From the NCBI GenBank assembly GCA_964458935.1, contig CAYWKS010000022.1, positions 1-49,046 on the forward strand: a stretch of 49,046 bases of DNA. Direction: 5' to 3'. This DNA comes from CAYWKS01 sp964458935 (GTDB lineage Bacteria > Planctomycetota > Phycisphaerae > Phycisphaerales > Zrk34). Shown in pieces: positions 41,179 to 49,046 of this stretch. The notes under the pieces are model-generated. The model ran no database searches. It saw only the letters and a program-made list of their open reading frames with translations, and was not told where the DNA came from. The translations under genes and the position numbers were made by a program. How positions within the stretch are numbered: position 1 is the first letter of the stretch; every line of letters begins with the position of its first letter.

Positions 41179-41883
41179 ATGAACCAGGATTCCCAATCGC
41201 CGCGACTGATTGTCACGATCGACGGCCCGGCCGGCGCCGGGAAGAGCACCATGGCCCGCTTGCTGGCTCAGCAGCTCGACATTGCCTTCCTCGATACCGG
41301 GGCGATGTACCGGGCCGTCGCCGCGGCCGCGCTCGATTCGGGCGTCGATCCGGCCGAAGAGCCGGTCGTGGGGGAGCTGGCCGCAAACCTCCATATGCGA
41401 TTCAAGTGGGACGAAGACCCGCCTCGCCTGCTCGTCGATGGCCGTGATATCACGCATCGCCTGCGCGATCCCGACGTGACCTATGCCGTCAGCGATGTCG
41501 CGGCCAACGGCGGGGTGCGGCAGGAGTTGGTCAAGGCGCAGCGCCGCATCGGCCGCGAGCACCGGCGTCTGGTCACCGAGGGCCGTGATCAGGGCTCGGT
41601 CGTCTTCCCCGATGCGACCGTGAAGTTCTACCTCGACGCCTCGCCGGAAGTTCGCGCCCACCGCCGCGCTCTGCAATTGCGCCAAGACGGCAAGGAGGCC
41701 GACGAGCGCAAACTCATCGAGCAGATGCGCTACCGCGACGAGCGGGATCGCTCGCGGGCCGACGGGCCGCTGGTCTGCCCCGACGATGCCATCGTCATCG
41801 ACACCTCGGCCATGACCATGGATCAGGTCGTGGCCCGACTCCATGACGACGTCAACGCGCATCGCGGAGACGGGCGGGCATGA
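41179..41883 (+). CDS. cmk: Cytidylate kinase
   Basis: A 234-residue P-loop kinase phosphorylating CMP and dCMP. The Walker A DGPAGAGKST is at residues 15-24, followed by LDTGAMYRAV, TEGRDQGSVVFPDA (substrate Arg/Asp) and YRDERDRSRADGP (lid). Length is typical. The stop overlaps the start of plsC by 4 nt; the cmk-plsC pairing is also seen in other bacteria, where rpsA often follows, but rpsA is absent here. Confidence 0.95.
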   Translation: MNQDSQSPRLIVTIDGPAGAGKSTMARLLAQQLDIAFLDTGAMYRAVAAAALDSGVDPAEEPVVGELAANLHMRFKWDEDPPRLLVDGRDITHRLRDPDVTYAVSDVAANGGVRQELVKAQRRIGREHRRLVTEGRDQGSVVFPDATVKFYLDASPEVRAHRRALQLRQDGKEADERKLIEQMRYRDERDRSRADGPLVCPDDAIVIDTSAMTMDQVVARLHDDVNAHRGDGRA

Positions 41884-42605
41884 TACTGCGCCGGTACCGC
41901 ACGCGCAACCCCGGTGCGCCCCTTGTCAAGCTCTGGTGGTGGGACGGGGTGTGTAAGCCGCTGTCGTGGCTGTTCGTGCGGCTGGCGTATGGGCATCGCT
42001 GGTGGGCGGCGCACAACATGCCCGACCACGGGCCGGTGTTGTTGCTGTGCAACCATCAGTCCTACCTTGACCTGATCGTGCTCGGCGTGGGGCTGCATCG
42101 ACACTTCCACTCCATGGCGAAGAAGCCGCTGTTCGCCAATCCGCTGTTCGGCTGGCTGATCCGCTCGCTCAACGCGTTTCCGGTGGACCAGGACCGCAGC
42201 GACACGCGGAGCGTCCGCAAGGCGATCGACCTGCTTCGTCAAGGCCATCTCGTGCTGGTTTTTCCTGAAGGCAGCCGCTCGCCCGACGGATTGATGCAGG
42301 ACTTGGCGCCGGGGATCATGCTGCTCATCCGCCGCGCCAGGCCGACGGTCGTGCCCATGGCGGTGGACGGCGTGTTCGACGCGTGGCCGATCCACAGCAA
42401 GGGCCCATGGGGGCCGGCGCGGACTGGCGCGATCTATGGCGAGCCGATCCCCGCTGAAGACCTGCTGGCGATGAACGCGGACGCGGCGGCGGGCCTGTTG
42501 CGCGGGCGGATCGACGCGCTGAGGCTGGAGGTGCGGCGCAAGCTCCGGCAGGCCAGCGGGGAGCGGTTCCCCCGGCCGGGACCCGGCGACCTGTGTTCGC
42601 TGTAA
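41880..42605 (+). CDS. plsC: 1-acyl-sn-glycerol-3-phosphate acyltransferase
   Basis: A 241-residue membrane-associated acyltransferase of phospholipid synthesis (lysophosphatidate to phosphatidate). The catalytic NHQSYLD (His59, Asp64; H-x4-D) and the FPEGSRS motif (128-134) are present. An N-terminal hydrophobic segment around residues 27-45 anchors it. The ATG overlaps the cmk stop (ATGA). Other lyso-lipid acyltransferases share these motifs, so the exact acceptor is inferred. Confidence 0.92.
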   Translation: MILRRYRTRNPGAPLVKLWWWDGVCKPLSWLFVRLAYGHRWWAAHNMPDHGPVLLLCNHQSYLDLIVLGVGLHRHFHSMAKKPLFANPLFGWLIRSLNAFPVDQDRSDTRSVRKAIDLLRQGHLVLVFPEGSRSPDGLMQDLAPGIMLLIRRARPTVVPMAVDGVFDAWPIHSKGPWGPARTGAIYGEPIPAEDLLAMNADAAAGLLRGRIDALRLEVRRKLRQASGERFPRPGPGDLCSL

Positions 42606-42666
42606 CGTTGGACCATCGCGGCCCGTCCAACCTAAAGTCCATCAACCCGCCACACAGGAACCCGCC

Positions 42667-43260
42667 ATGATCGAGCAACCCAAGTACTACGATATCCGAA
42701 GCGACTTCTGGCGAAGTTGTTTTGAGCAGGCCGCCGGCTATGACGACTATCTGGCCGACTCGCCGCAGGACAAGGCGGAGCGCTGGCGCGAGATGGCGGG
42801 CAAGATTCCCGCCTTGACCGACGCCCAGGTCCAGCGGGTCTCGGGGCACAAGCGGACGCTGAACGTGCTCATGGTCTCGGGCGTGTGGTGCGGTGATTGC
42901 GTGCGGCAGGGCCCGATGCTCAAGACCATCGCCGACGCCGCGGGCGCGACGCTCAAGGGTATCGACCGCGACGCCAACATCGACCTGCGGGACGAGGTCC
43001 GCGTCCTCGGCGCCATGCGCGTCCCCGTGGTCGTCTTCCTCACAGAGGACTTCCACGAGGTGGGCCGCTTCGGCGATCGGCTGTTGACGGTCTACCGCAG
43101 GAAGATGGAGAACGAGATCGGTGCGGCGTGTGCCGTGCCGTACGCGAACACGCCCGAGGACCAGCTCGCCGCCGAGCAGGGCGAATGGGTCGACATCTTC
43201 GAGCGGATGCTGATCATGACGCGGCTGTGCCCGCCACTGCGGCAGAAGTACGGCGACTGA
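42667..43260 (+). CDS. Thioredoxin-fold protein with WCGDC motif
   Basis: A 197-residue cytoplasmic protein; there is no signal peptide. An N-terminal helical region (about 1-60) is followed by a thioredoxin fold with the redox pair Cys75/Cys78 (VWCGDC), a following VPVVVFL with the cis-Pro, and a C-terminal helical extension. It belongs to the thioredoxin_9-like group; its client is unknown. AGGAA lies 9 nt upstream of the ATG. It lies 61 nt after plsC and 69 nt before the UxaE-type gene on the same strand. Confidence 0.88.
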   Translation: MIEQPKYYDIRSDFWRSCFEQAAGYDDYLADSPQDKAERWREMAGKIPALTDAQVQRVSGHKRTLNVLMVSGVWCGDCVRQGPMLKTIADAAGATLKGIDRDANIDLRDEVRVLGAMRVPVVVFLTEDFHEVGRFGDRLLTVYRRKMENEIGAACAVPYANTPEDQLAAEQGEWVDIFERMLIMTRLCPPLRQKYGD

Positions 43261-43329
43261 TGGCCGGCCCGGTTTCTGGTAAAACATCGTTGCCCGCACC
43301 ACCTGAGCACCTGCAAGGGAGTCGATGTC

Positions 43330-44613
43330 ATGCCACAGGCTGCTAAGCCCGTCTGCCTCGGTCTGGAGCCGTCGTTTGGATTCGGTGATCGGATCGGCCT
43401 GGCGACGCCCGGCCACGTCGCGGCGATGACCCGCGCCGCCGGACCGATCAAGCCGATCTTCCCCCAGCAATCCATTCGCGAAATGACCCGCACGCAGCGC
43501 ACGCCGCGGCAGGTCATGGACGATGCGCTCGGCGGGATGGCCGCGGCCGGCTGGTCCGATGTCACCGGCGCCGACGCCGACCACCTCAAGACCAACGAAG
43601 ACGTCGATCGCACGTTTGAGGTCGGCTTCACCTTCTTCACGATCGACCCGTCCGACGAGGTCGACGAGAAGGCCGACGGATACGACGAGCCGACGCTGCG
43701 CGAGAAGTTCGCCGCGGTCCGTGACGCCGCGCCGTGGTATGACAACTACCTCGGCCGAAGCGTAACACTTGCGACGGGCACGACCGTCACCTTCGACGAG
43801 CAGGCGTGCATGCGGTGCGCCGTGAAGTACGGCCCGGCGCTGCGGAAGGCCATCACGCTCGCCGAGTACATCAAACAGGTCCATGACGCGGCCGGGCGCG
43901 ACTATGAAATCGAACTCAGCGTCGATGAGACCGACCAGCCGACCACCTGCGCCGAGCACTGGATCATTGCCGAGCAATGCCTGGCCGGTGGGATGAAGCT
44001 GGTCAGCCTCGCCCCGCGCTTCATCGGCGAACTGGAGAAGGGCGTCGACTACATCGGCGACGTCGATGCGCTCGAAGCGTCGATGAAGGATCACGCGGCT
44101 ATCGCCAACGAGCTCGGCCCCTACAAGCTCAGCCTGCACTCGGGCTCGGACAAGCTGTCGATGTACCCGGCGTTCGCCCGTGCGACCGGCGGCCGGCTGC
44201 ACGTCAAGACGGCCGGCACCAGCTACCTCGAAGCGCTGCGCGTCGTGGCGATTCATGAGCCGACGCTGTTCCGCCGCATCATCGACTTCGGTCGCGAGCG
44301 GTACGACACCGACCGTGCGACCTACCACGTCCACGCGGAAGTCGCGACGACGCCCGCCCCGGCGGATGTCCCCGACGACGTCGAGCTGCAGAAGATCTAT
44401 CTCGAACGATGGGACGATATCCCTGAGGACAAGATCGTCGGCTTCACCGAAGCAGGCCGGCAGATTCTGCACTGCACGTTCGGCTCAACGCTGACCGACG
44501 CCGCACTCGGCAAGGCCGTCCGAGACGTCCTCGAATCGCATACGGACACGTACACCGAGGTGCTCGCCGAGCACTTCGCCCGCCATCTTCAAGCCCTCAA
44601 CGCGGGCATGTGA
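43330..44613 (+). CDS. uxaE: Tagaturonate epimerase, UxaE family
   Basis: A 427-residue enzyme matching the UxaE family (TIM-barrel-like fold, metal-dependent), which interconverts D-tagaturonate and D-fructuronate in hexuronate breakdown. Family hallmarks include SFGFGDRIGLATPGHV near the N-terminus, FTFFTIDPSDEVD, ELSVDETDQPTT and KLSLHSGSDKLSMYP. AAGGGAG lies about 12 nt upstream. Other hexuronate genes (uxaC, uxuA, kdgK) are absent from the window, so the substrate link rests on the family match alone. Confidence 0.88.
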   Translation: MPQAAKPVCLGLEPSFGFGDRIGLATPGHVAAMTRAAGPIKPIFPQQSIREMTRTQRTPRQVMDDALGGMAAAGWSDVTGADADHLKTNEDVDRTFEVGFTFFTIDPSDEVDEKADGYDEPTLREKFAAVRDAAPWYDNYLGRSVTLATGTTVTFDEQACMRCAVKYGPALRKAITLAEYIKQVHDAAGRDYEIELSVDETDQPTTCAEHWIIAEQCLAGGMKLVSLAPRFIGELEKGVDYIGDVDALEASMKDHAAIANELGPYKLSLHSGSDKLSMYPAFARATGGRLHVKTAGTSYLEALRVVAIHEPTLFRRIIDFGRERYDTDRATYHVHAEVATTPAPADVPDDVELQKIYLERWDDIPEDKIVGFTEAGRQILHCTFGSTLTDAALGKAVRDVLESHTDTYTEVLAEHFARHLQALNAGM

Positions 44614-44676
44614 TCATCGTCGATTCGTCAAGACGCCGATCATGTGAGGGGCGTACCGCGCTGCGGCATGGCCGGG

Positions 44677-45636
44677 TCAGCGAATCAACCACTGGATGCT
44701 GAACAGTTCATCGGGGTCGGTCCAGACGTGCTCGACCGCCCAGCCGGCGCGTTGCGCGAGCTCGGCGAAGCCCGCCAGGTCGTACTTGTAAGAACACTCG
44801 GTGTGGATCGTTTCCCCGGCGTCGAAGTTCATCGTCGCGCCCGCAACTTGCAGTGTCTGCTCGATCTTGCTGACGAGGTGCATCTCGACACGGTGATGGG
44901 CCGCGCTGAACACCGCCCGATGCTCGAACGAATCCACGTCGATCTCGGCGTCGAGCTCGCGGTTGATCCGGTGCAGGATGTTGAGGTTAAAGGCGGCGGT
45001 GACGCCGGCCGCGTCGTCGTAGGCGGCTTCGAGCGTCGCGGGATCCTTGATCAGGTCGACGCCAAGCAGCATGCCTCCGCCCGCGCCGACCAGCCGCGCC
45101 GACCGCGCGAGGAACGCCTGCGCCTCATGCGGGTGGAAGTTGCCGATGGTCGAACCCGGGAAGTAGACGACCTCGCGCCGTGGTGCCGGGTCGAGCGGCG
45201 GCAGGTGAAGCCGCTTGGTGTAGTCGGCGCACACCGGCACGACGGCGAGGCCCGGGAAGGCGTGGCGCAACGACTCGGCGCTCTGCCGCAGAATCTCACG
45301 CGAAATCTCGATGGGGATGTACGCGGCCGGATCGTGCAGGTGCTCCAGGAGCAGCCGGCTCTTGGTGCTCGAGCCCGAGCCATACTCGATGATCGCGGCT
45401 TGCGGGCCGACCGTGTCCGCCATGGCCCCGACGTGGTCGCGCATGATGGCCAGCTCGGTCCGCGTCGGGTAGTACTCGGGCGCGGCGCAGATTTGCTCGA
45501 ACAACTGCGATCCGCGCTCGTCGTAGAGCAGCTTGCATGGCAACGTCTTGCGTGCGGCCGTCAGCCCCTCGAGCACCGCCGCACGCACCTCCGCGGTCTC
45601 GGGAGACAGGTCGATCATCTGGTCTGCTTGTGTCAT
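44677..45636 (-). CDS. egtD: Histidine N-alpha-methyltransferase (hercynine synthase)
   Basis: A 319-residue SAM-dependent methyltransferase that trimethylates histidine to hercynine, the first step of ergothioneine synthesis. KLLYDERGSQLFEQI, the SAM loop IEYGSGSSTKS, YFPGSTIGNF, an LNILHRINRELDA helix and IHTECSYKY are all EgtD hallmarks. The start at 45636 overlaps the egtB stop by 4 nt (ATGA), so translation is coupled. No egtC or egtE lies in the window. Confidence 0.96.
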   Translation of the reverse strand: MTQADQMIDLSPETAEVRAAVLEGLTAARKTLPCKLLYDERGSQLFEQICAAPEYYPTRTELAIMRDHVGAMADTVGPQAAIIEYGSGSSTKSRLLLEHLHDPAAYIPIEISREILRQSAESLRHAFPGLAVVPVCADYTKRLHLPPLDPAPRREVVYFPGSTIGNFHPHEAQAFLARSARLVGAGGGMLLGVDLIKDPATLEAAYDDAAGVTAAFNLNILHRINRELDAEIDVDSFEHRAVFSAAHHRVEMHLVSKIEQTLQVAGATMNFDAGETIHTECSYKYDLAGFAELAQRAGWAVEHVWTDPDELFSIQWLIR

Positions 45637-46940
45637 TCTGCGTTGTCCGCCAATCGGATGGCGCTGAACTGCCAGCGCGTCTCGGGTCCAAAGAAGTTGC
45701 GATAGGTCCGCCGGATGTGCGACGCCGAAGTCGCGCACGACCCGCCGCGGAGCACGAATTGGTTGCACATGAACTTGCCGTTGTATTCACCGAGGGCGCC
45801 GGGCTCGGCGGCATAACCGGGATACGGCTCGTACTGGCTGCGGGTCCATTCCCAGCCGTCGCCGTACATCCTGATCGGCCGGTCGGTCGGTGTAGCCGCG
45901 CCGAAGCCCGCGGGGTGCAAGCGCTCGGTCTCGACGAAGTTGCCCGCGGTCGGGTCGAGCTCGGCCGCCGCCACCTCCCATTCAAACTCCGTCGGCAGCC
46001 GCTTGCCCGCCCACCGCGCGTACGCGTCGGTTTCGAACAGGCTCACGTGCGTCACCGGCTCGTCGGGCATCACGCGCTGCATCCCCGCCAGCGAGAACTG
46101 CCACCACTCGCCGTGGCGCCGCTCCCAGTACAGCGGATGTCGCCAGCCCTCGGCGTTGACGGTCGCCCAGCCCAAGTCCAGCCAGAGCTCGTGCCGCGCG
46201 TAGCCCCCGTCGTCGATGAACTGCATGTACTCGCCGTTGGTGACCGGCCGCGACGCGATGCGGAACGGCTGCAGGTACGCCTGATGCCGCGGGCTTTCGT
46301 TGTCGTAGGCGAATCCCGCGCCGTCGTGGCCGATCGTGTACAGGCCGGCCTCGAAGTCGAACCACCGCAGCGCGGGAGCCGGGCCGAGCGCCCGATGCTC
46401 GCGCTCGCGGTACACCGGCCGCAGCGGGTTGTGGCTCAGCAGGTGCTTGATGTCCGTAAGGATCAGCTCCTGGTGCTGCTGCTCGTGATGCAGGCCGATG
46501 GTGATCAATGGCCCGAGCTTGGCGAGCTGGTCGTCGGACATGTCGCCCATGAACCGGATCATGTCGCGGTCGACCTGCTTGCGATAGGCGTGGACCTGCT
46601 GCATGCCGGGTCGCGTCAGCACACCACGGTTCGGCCGGGCGACGCGATCGCCCACCGCGTTGTAGTAGCTGTTGAACAGGTAGGCGAACTGTGGGTGGTA
46701 TCGTTTGTAGCCCGCGGCGTGCGGCGCGAGCACAAACTCCTCGAAAAACCATGTCGTGTGCGCCATGTGCCACTTGGTCGGCGACGCCTGGGTCATGGAC
46801 TGCGCCTGGGCGTCTTCGGGGGTCAGCGGCTCGGCGAGCCACTCGGTCATCCGCCGCACCCGCCCGAACTGCTCGGTGAGACCCGTTGTGCCAGGTGCCC
46901 CGCGATCGGTCGACCGGGCTGTATCGGTTTGCGTTGTCAT
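45633..46940 (-). CDS. egtB: Hercynylcysteine-sulfoxide synthase EgtB
   Basis: A 435-residue non-haem iron enzyme joining hercynine with a thiol (cysteine or gamma-glutamylcysteine) using O2. N-terminal DinB-like bundle: KWHMAHTTWFFEEF (His58/61) and HHEQQHQEL (HxxxH, His152/156) give the iron triad. C-terminal FGE-sulfatase-like domain: about 215-435, with NGEYMQFI, RLPTEFEWEVAA and RGGSC. It is upstream of and overlapping egtD, so the operon runs egtB-egtD. The sulfur donor type cannot be assigned from sequence alone. Confidence 0.96.
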   Translation of the reverse strand: MTTQTDTARSTDRGAPGTTGLTEQFGRVRRMTEWLAEPLTPEDAQAQSMTQASPTKWHMAHTTWFFEEFVLAPHAAGYKRYHPQFAYLFNSYYNAVGDRVARPNRGVLTRPGMQQVHAYRKQVDRDMIRFMGDMSDDQLAKLGPLITIGLHHEQQHQELILTDIKHLLSHNPLRPVYREREHRALGPAPALRWFDFEAGLYTIGHDGAGFAYDNESPRHQAYLQPFRIASRPVTNGEYMQFIDDGGYARHELWLDLGWATVNAEGWRHPLYWERRHGEWWQFSLAGMQRVMPDEPVTHVSLFETDAYARWAGKRLPTEFEWEVAAAELDPTAGNFVETERLHPAGFGAATPTDRPIRMYGDGWEWTRSQYEPYPGYAAEPGALGEYNGKFMCNQFVLRGGSCATSASHIRRTYRNFFGPETRWQFSAIRLADNAE

Positions 46941-47148
46941 GTTGAACCGCCCCTGTAGACGTGGTTCGTCCCGTATCCGCTACCGCACGCCCTCCGGCAT
47001 ATGGTAGGCCGGGAGGTCCGCCGACCGAGCCAATGTCGTGAAGGTTTTGCGGCGGCCCCGGCCCGGGGCGCGGCGGTCGTCGGCTGGCGAGGCCGTGGGC
47101 CAGGTTCTGCTACAATACACGATTCGCACAACCCGACCGACCTCCCCT
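46941..47148. promoter_or_regulatory. Divergent egtB/lepA promoter region
   Basis: 208 bp without a gene. TACAAT at 47111-47116 on the plus strand is a plausible lepA -10, which would give a leader of about 25 nt. For egtB an AGGGG lies about 9 nt before its ATG. Confidence 0.4.
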
Positions 47149-48936
47149 ATGAACATACGCAACTTTTCCATCATCGCTCATATCGACCACGGCAAGAGCA
47201 CGCTCGCCGACCGCATGCTCCTCGCCGCCGGGGCGATCACCCAGCGCGAGTTCCGCGAGCAACTGCTCGACGACATGGACCTCGAGCGTGAGCGCGGCAT
47301 CACGATCAAGGCCTCGGCCGTCACGATCCAGTTCGAGCACAACGGCCAGCCGTTCATGCTGAACCTGATCGACACGCCCGGGCACGTCGACTTCAACTAC
47401 GAGGTCAGCCGGGCCCTGACGGCTTGCGAGGGGGCGATCCTCGTCGTCGACGCCGCCCAGGGCGTCGAGGCCCAGACCGTCGCCAACACCTACCTCGCCG
47501 TGGACCACGACCTCGAACTCATCCCCGTGCTGAACAAGATCGACCTGCCGGCGGCGCGCCCGGAGGAGGTCGCCATGGAGGTCGAGAACGTGCTCGGCCT
47601 GCCCGCCGAGGACTGCATCTTCTGCTCGGCGAAGACCGGCGCGGGGGTGCCCGAACTGCTCCATGCCATCTGCGAGAAACTGCCCGGGCCCGGTGGCAGC
47701 GTCGATGCGCCCACCCAGGCCCTGGTCTTCGATTCGGTCTACGACGACTACCGCGGCGTGATCACCTACATCCGCATCATGAACGGCCGCCTGAAGGTCG
47801 GCGATCCGATCCTCATGATGAAGCAGCAGCGGACCTACACGGTGACGGGCCTGGGCAAGATGACCCCGTGCGAGCACAAGGTCAAGACCCTCGAGGCCGG
47901 CGAGGTCGGCTTCCTCTATGCCTCGATCAAGAGCCTGGACGAGGTGAGCATCGGGGACACGATCACGTTGGACAAGGCCCGCGCCGCCGCGGCGCTGCCC
48001 GGCTATCGCGAGCCCCAGCGCATGGTGTTCTGCGACTTCTATCCGACCGGGTCGAGCAATTTCGACGACCTGCGCGGCGCGATCGAGAAGCTGCGACTGA
48101 ACGACGCGTCGTTCACCTTTCAGCCCGAGAGCAACGAGGCGCTGGGGTTCGGATTCCGCTGCGGGTTCCTCGGGCTGCTGCACATGGAGATCGTGCAGGA
48201 GCGGCTGGAGCGCGAGGGCGGTGTCGAGATCGTCCAGACCGCCCCGACGGTCACCTACGAGATCCTGAAGACCGACGGCGAGGTCGTCGAGATCCACAAC
48301 CCCGCCGAACTGCCCGATCCGTCCTGGATCGCTGAGATCCGCGAGCCGATCGTGAAGCTGGAGATCATCACGCCCAACGAGGCGATCGGCGACATCATGA
48401 AGCTGTGCGAGGGCCGCCGCGGCAATTACATCAAGCAGCAGTTCCTCTCGGATACGCGGCAGATGCTCGAGTACGAGCTGCCGCTCGGCGAGATCATCTT
48501 CGACTTCTTCGACAAGCTCAAGAGCTGCACACGCGGGTACGGCACGATGGACTACGAACTGACCGGCTACCGGGCTGATCGGCTGGTCAAGGTCAACATC
48601 CTCATCAACGGCAAGTCGATCGAGGCGATGAGCTTCATCTGCCATCGCGACAAGGCCGACCAGAGAGGCCGAACCATGCTCCGCAAGCTCAAGGAGCATA
48701 TCGAGCGACACCAGTTCGAGATACCCCTGCAGTGTTCGATCGGCGGCAAGGTCATCGCCCGCGAAACCATCAAGAGCATGGGCAAGAATGTGACCGCCAA
48801 GTGCTACGGCGGTGACGTCACGCGAAAACGCAAGCTGCTCGAAAAGCAGAAAGAGGGCAAGAAGCGCATGAAGCGCGTCGGCTCCGTCGACATCCCCCAG
48901 CAAGCGTTCATGGCCGTCATGGAGCCGGAGGAGTAG
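47149..48936 (+). CDS. lepA: Elongation factor 4 (LepA)
   Basis: A 595-residue ribosome-associated GTPase affecting initiation and stalled elongation. G1 AHIDHGKST is at residues 10-18, the switch region is ERERGITIKA, G3 is DTPGH, G4 is NKIDLP and G5 is CSAKTG. The translational GTPase domains II-IV follow, with LepA's C-terminal IGGKVIARETIKSMGKNVTAKCYGGDVTRKRKLL-type region (positions about 48743-48840). The ATG at 47149 is chosen since conservation starts there; an in-frame ATG 37 codons earlier lies upstream of the -10 box. There is no Shine-Dalgarno. Confidence 0.97.
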   Translation: MNIRNFSIIAHIDHGKSTLADRMLLAAGAITQREFREQLLDDMDLERERGITIKASAVTIQFEHNGQPFMLNLIDTPGHVDFNYEVSRALTACEGAILVVDAAQGVEAQTVANTYLAVDHDLELIPVLNKIDLPAARPEEVAMEVENVLGLPAEDCIFCSAKTGAGVPELLHAICEKLPGPGGSVDAPTQALVFDSVYDDYRGVITYIRIMNGRLKVGDPILMMKQQRTYTVTGLGKMTPCEHKVKTLEAGEVGFLYASIKSLDEVSIGDTITLDKARAAAALPGYREPQRMVFCDFYPTGSSNFDDLRGAIEKLRLNDASFTFQPESNEALGFGFRCGFLGLLHMEIVQERLEREGGVEIVQTAPTVTYEILKTDGEVVEIHNPAELPDPSWIAEIREPIVKLEIITPNEAIGDIMKLCEGRRGNYIKQQFLSDTRQMLEYELPLGEIIFDFFDKLKSCTRGYGTMDYELTGYRADRLVKVNILINGKSIEAMSFICHRDKADQRGRTMLRKLKEHIERHQFEIPLQCSIGGKVIARETIKSMGKNVTAKCYGGDVTRKRKLLEKQKEGKKRMKRVGSVDIPQQAFMAVMEPEE

Positions 48937-49046
48937 GGGGGGCGGCCGGCGCAACACGGGTGTTGTGCGGCAACGCGATCAATCGCGTCGCTGCTTGGGG
49001 AGCGTGGCGCTTGTTGCTCACTTCGTGCGATCGATCGCGGACTTAG

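Noticed and set aside
42325..44472. A 715-residue open frame on the minus strand
   Set aside because: It runs antisense to plsC, the thioredoxin-fold gene and uxaE, all with clear motifs. High GC creates such long shadow frames.
48937..49046. A terminator or replication-related repeat after lepA (CGCAACAC...GTGTTGTG and CGCGATCAATCGCG)
   Set aside because: The first stem needs a loop too small to form fully, neither has a T-run, and the window ends here.

Overview
The window is about 49 kb of very GC-rich bacterial chromosome, densely packed with short operons on both strands. Gene content points to Planctomycetota, most likely a Phycisphaerae-like lineage: a DUF1570-type secreted metallopeptidase, a secreted PQQ-type sugar dehydrogenase, a large secreted GH2-type protein, many two-component and c-di-GMP proteins, and housekeeping genes scattered outside their classical operons. 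This placement is inferred from gene content and style; no rRNA is present. I saw no prophage, insertion sequence, CRISPR array or plasmid backbone.

Layout. 0.2-6.4 kb (minus): tyrS, rmuC, a secreted DUF1570 peptidase and ispE in close succession, then a secreted protein ending in an ILEI/FAM3-type domain. 6.4-12.2 kb: an orphan nuoA, then a signalling block with a GAF-GAF-PAS histidine kinase and its single-domain response regulator (minus), a REC-GGDEF-HD protein and a PilZ protein (plus). 12.2-20.8 kb: rpmB, a TatD-like hydrolase with a small partner, a BLUF photoreceptor, a Gfo/Idh/MocA oxidoreductase, a Tat/lipobox peptidoglycan amidase, comF, sixA, a DUF4126 membrane protein, arfB, a TetR regulator and a DUF368 polyprenyl-phosphate transporter-like protein. 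20.8-28.5 kb: galE overlapping speA, a GH2-like protein whose acid/base Glu appears replaced, and a PQQ-type sugar dehydrogenase. 28.5-36.4 kb: DEAD-box helicase, alr, mgtE, pdxJ, metG, an RluB/RsuA-type pseudouridine synthase and tRNA-Arg(TCT). 36.4-49 kb: gcvH, a processive GT2 glycosyltransferase, a GH4 glycosidase, a His-tailed FKBP isomerase, cmk-plsC, a thioredoxin-fold protein, a UxaE-type epimerase, egtB-egtD and lepA.

Many genes are independent housekeeping units. Cooperation is visible in four places: the kinase/regulator pair and c-di-GMP proteins (6.9-12.1 kb); the two ergothioneine genes (44.7-46.9 kb); cmk and plsC, which overlap; and the carbohydrate genes (23.9-28.5 kb, and the GT2/GH4 divergent pair at 36.9-40.2 kb).

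The most striking non-gene pattern is that about a dozen first-in-operon genes have a -10-like hexamer 6-9 nt before the start codon and no Shine-Dalgarno sequence, which predicts leaderless or near-leaderless mRNAs. Other genes in the same window have clear Shine-Dalgarno sites. The 368-bp segment upstream of the GH2-like gene carries mutually exclusive hairpins and a G-quadruplex motif.
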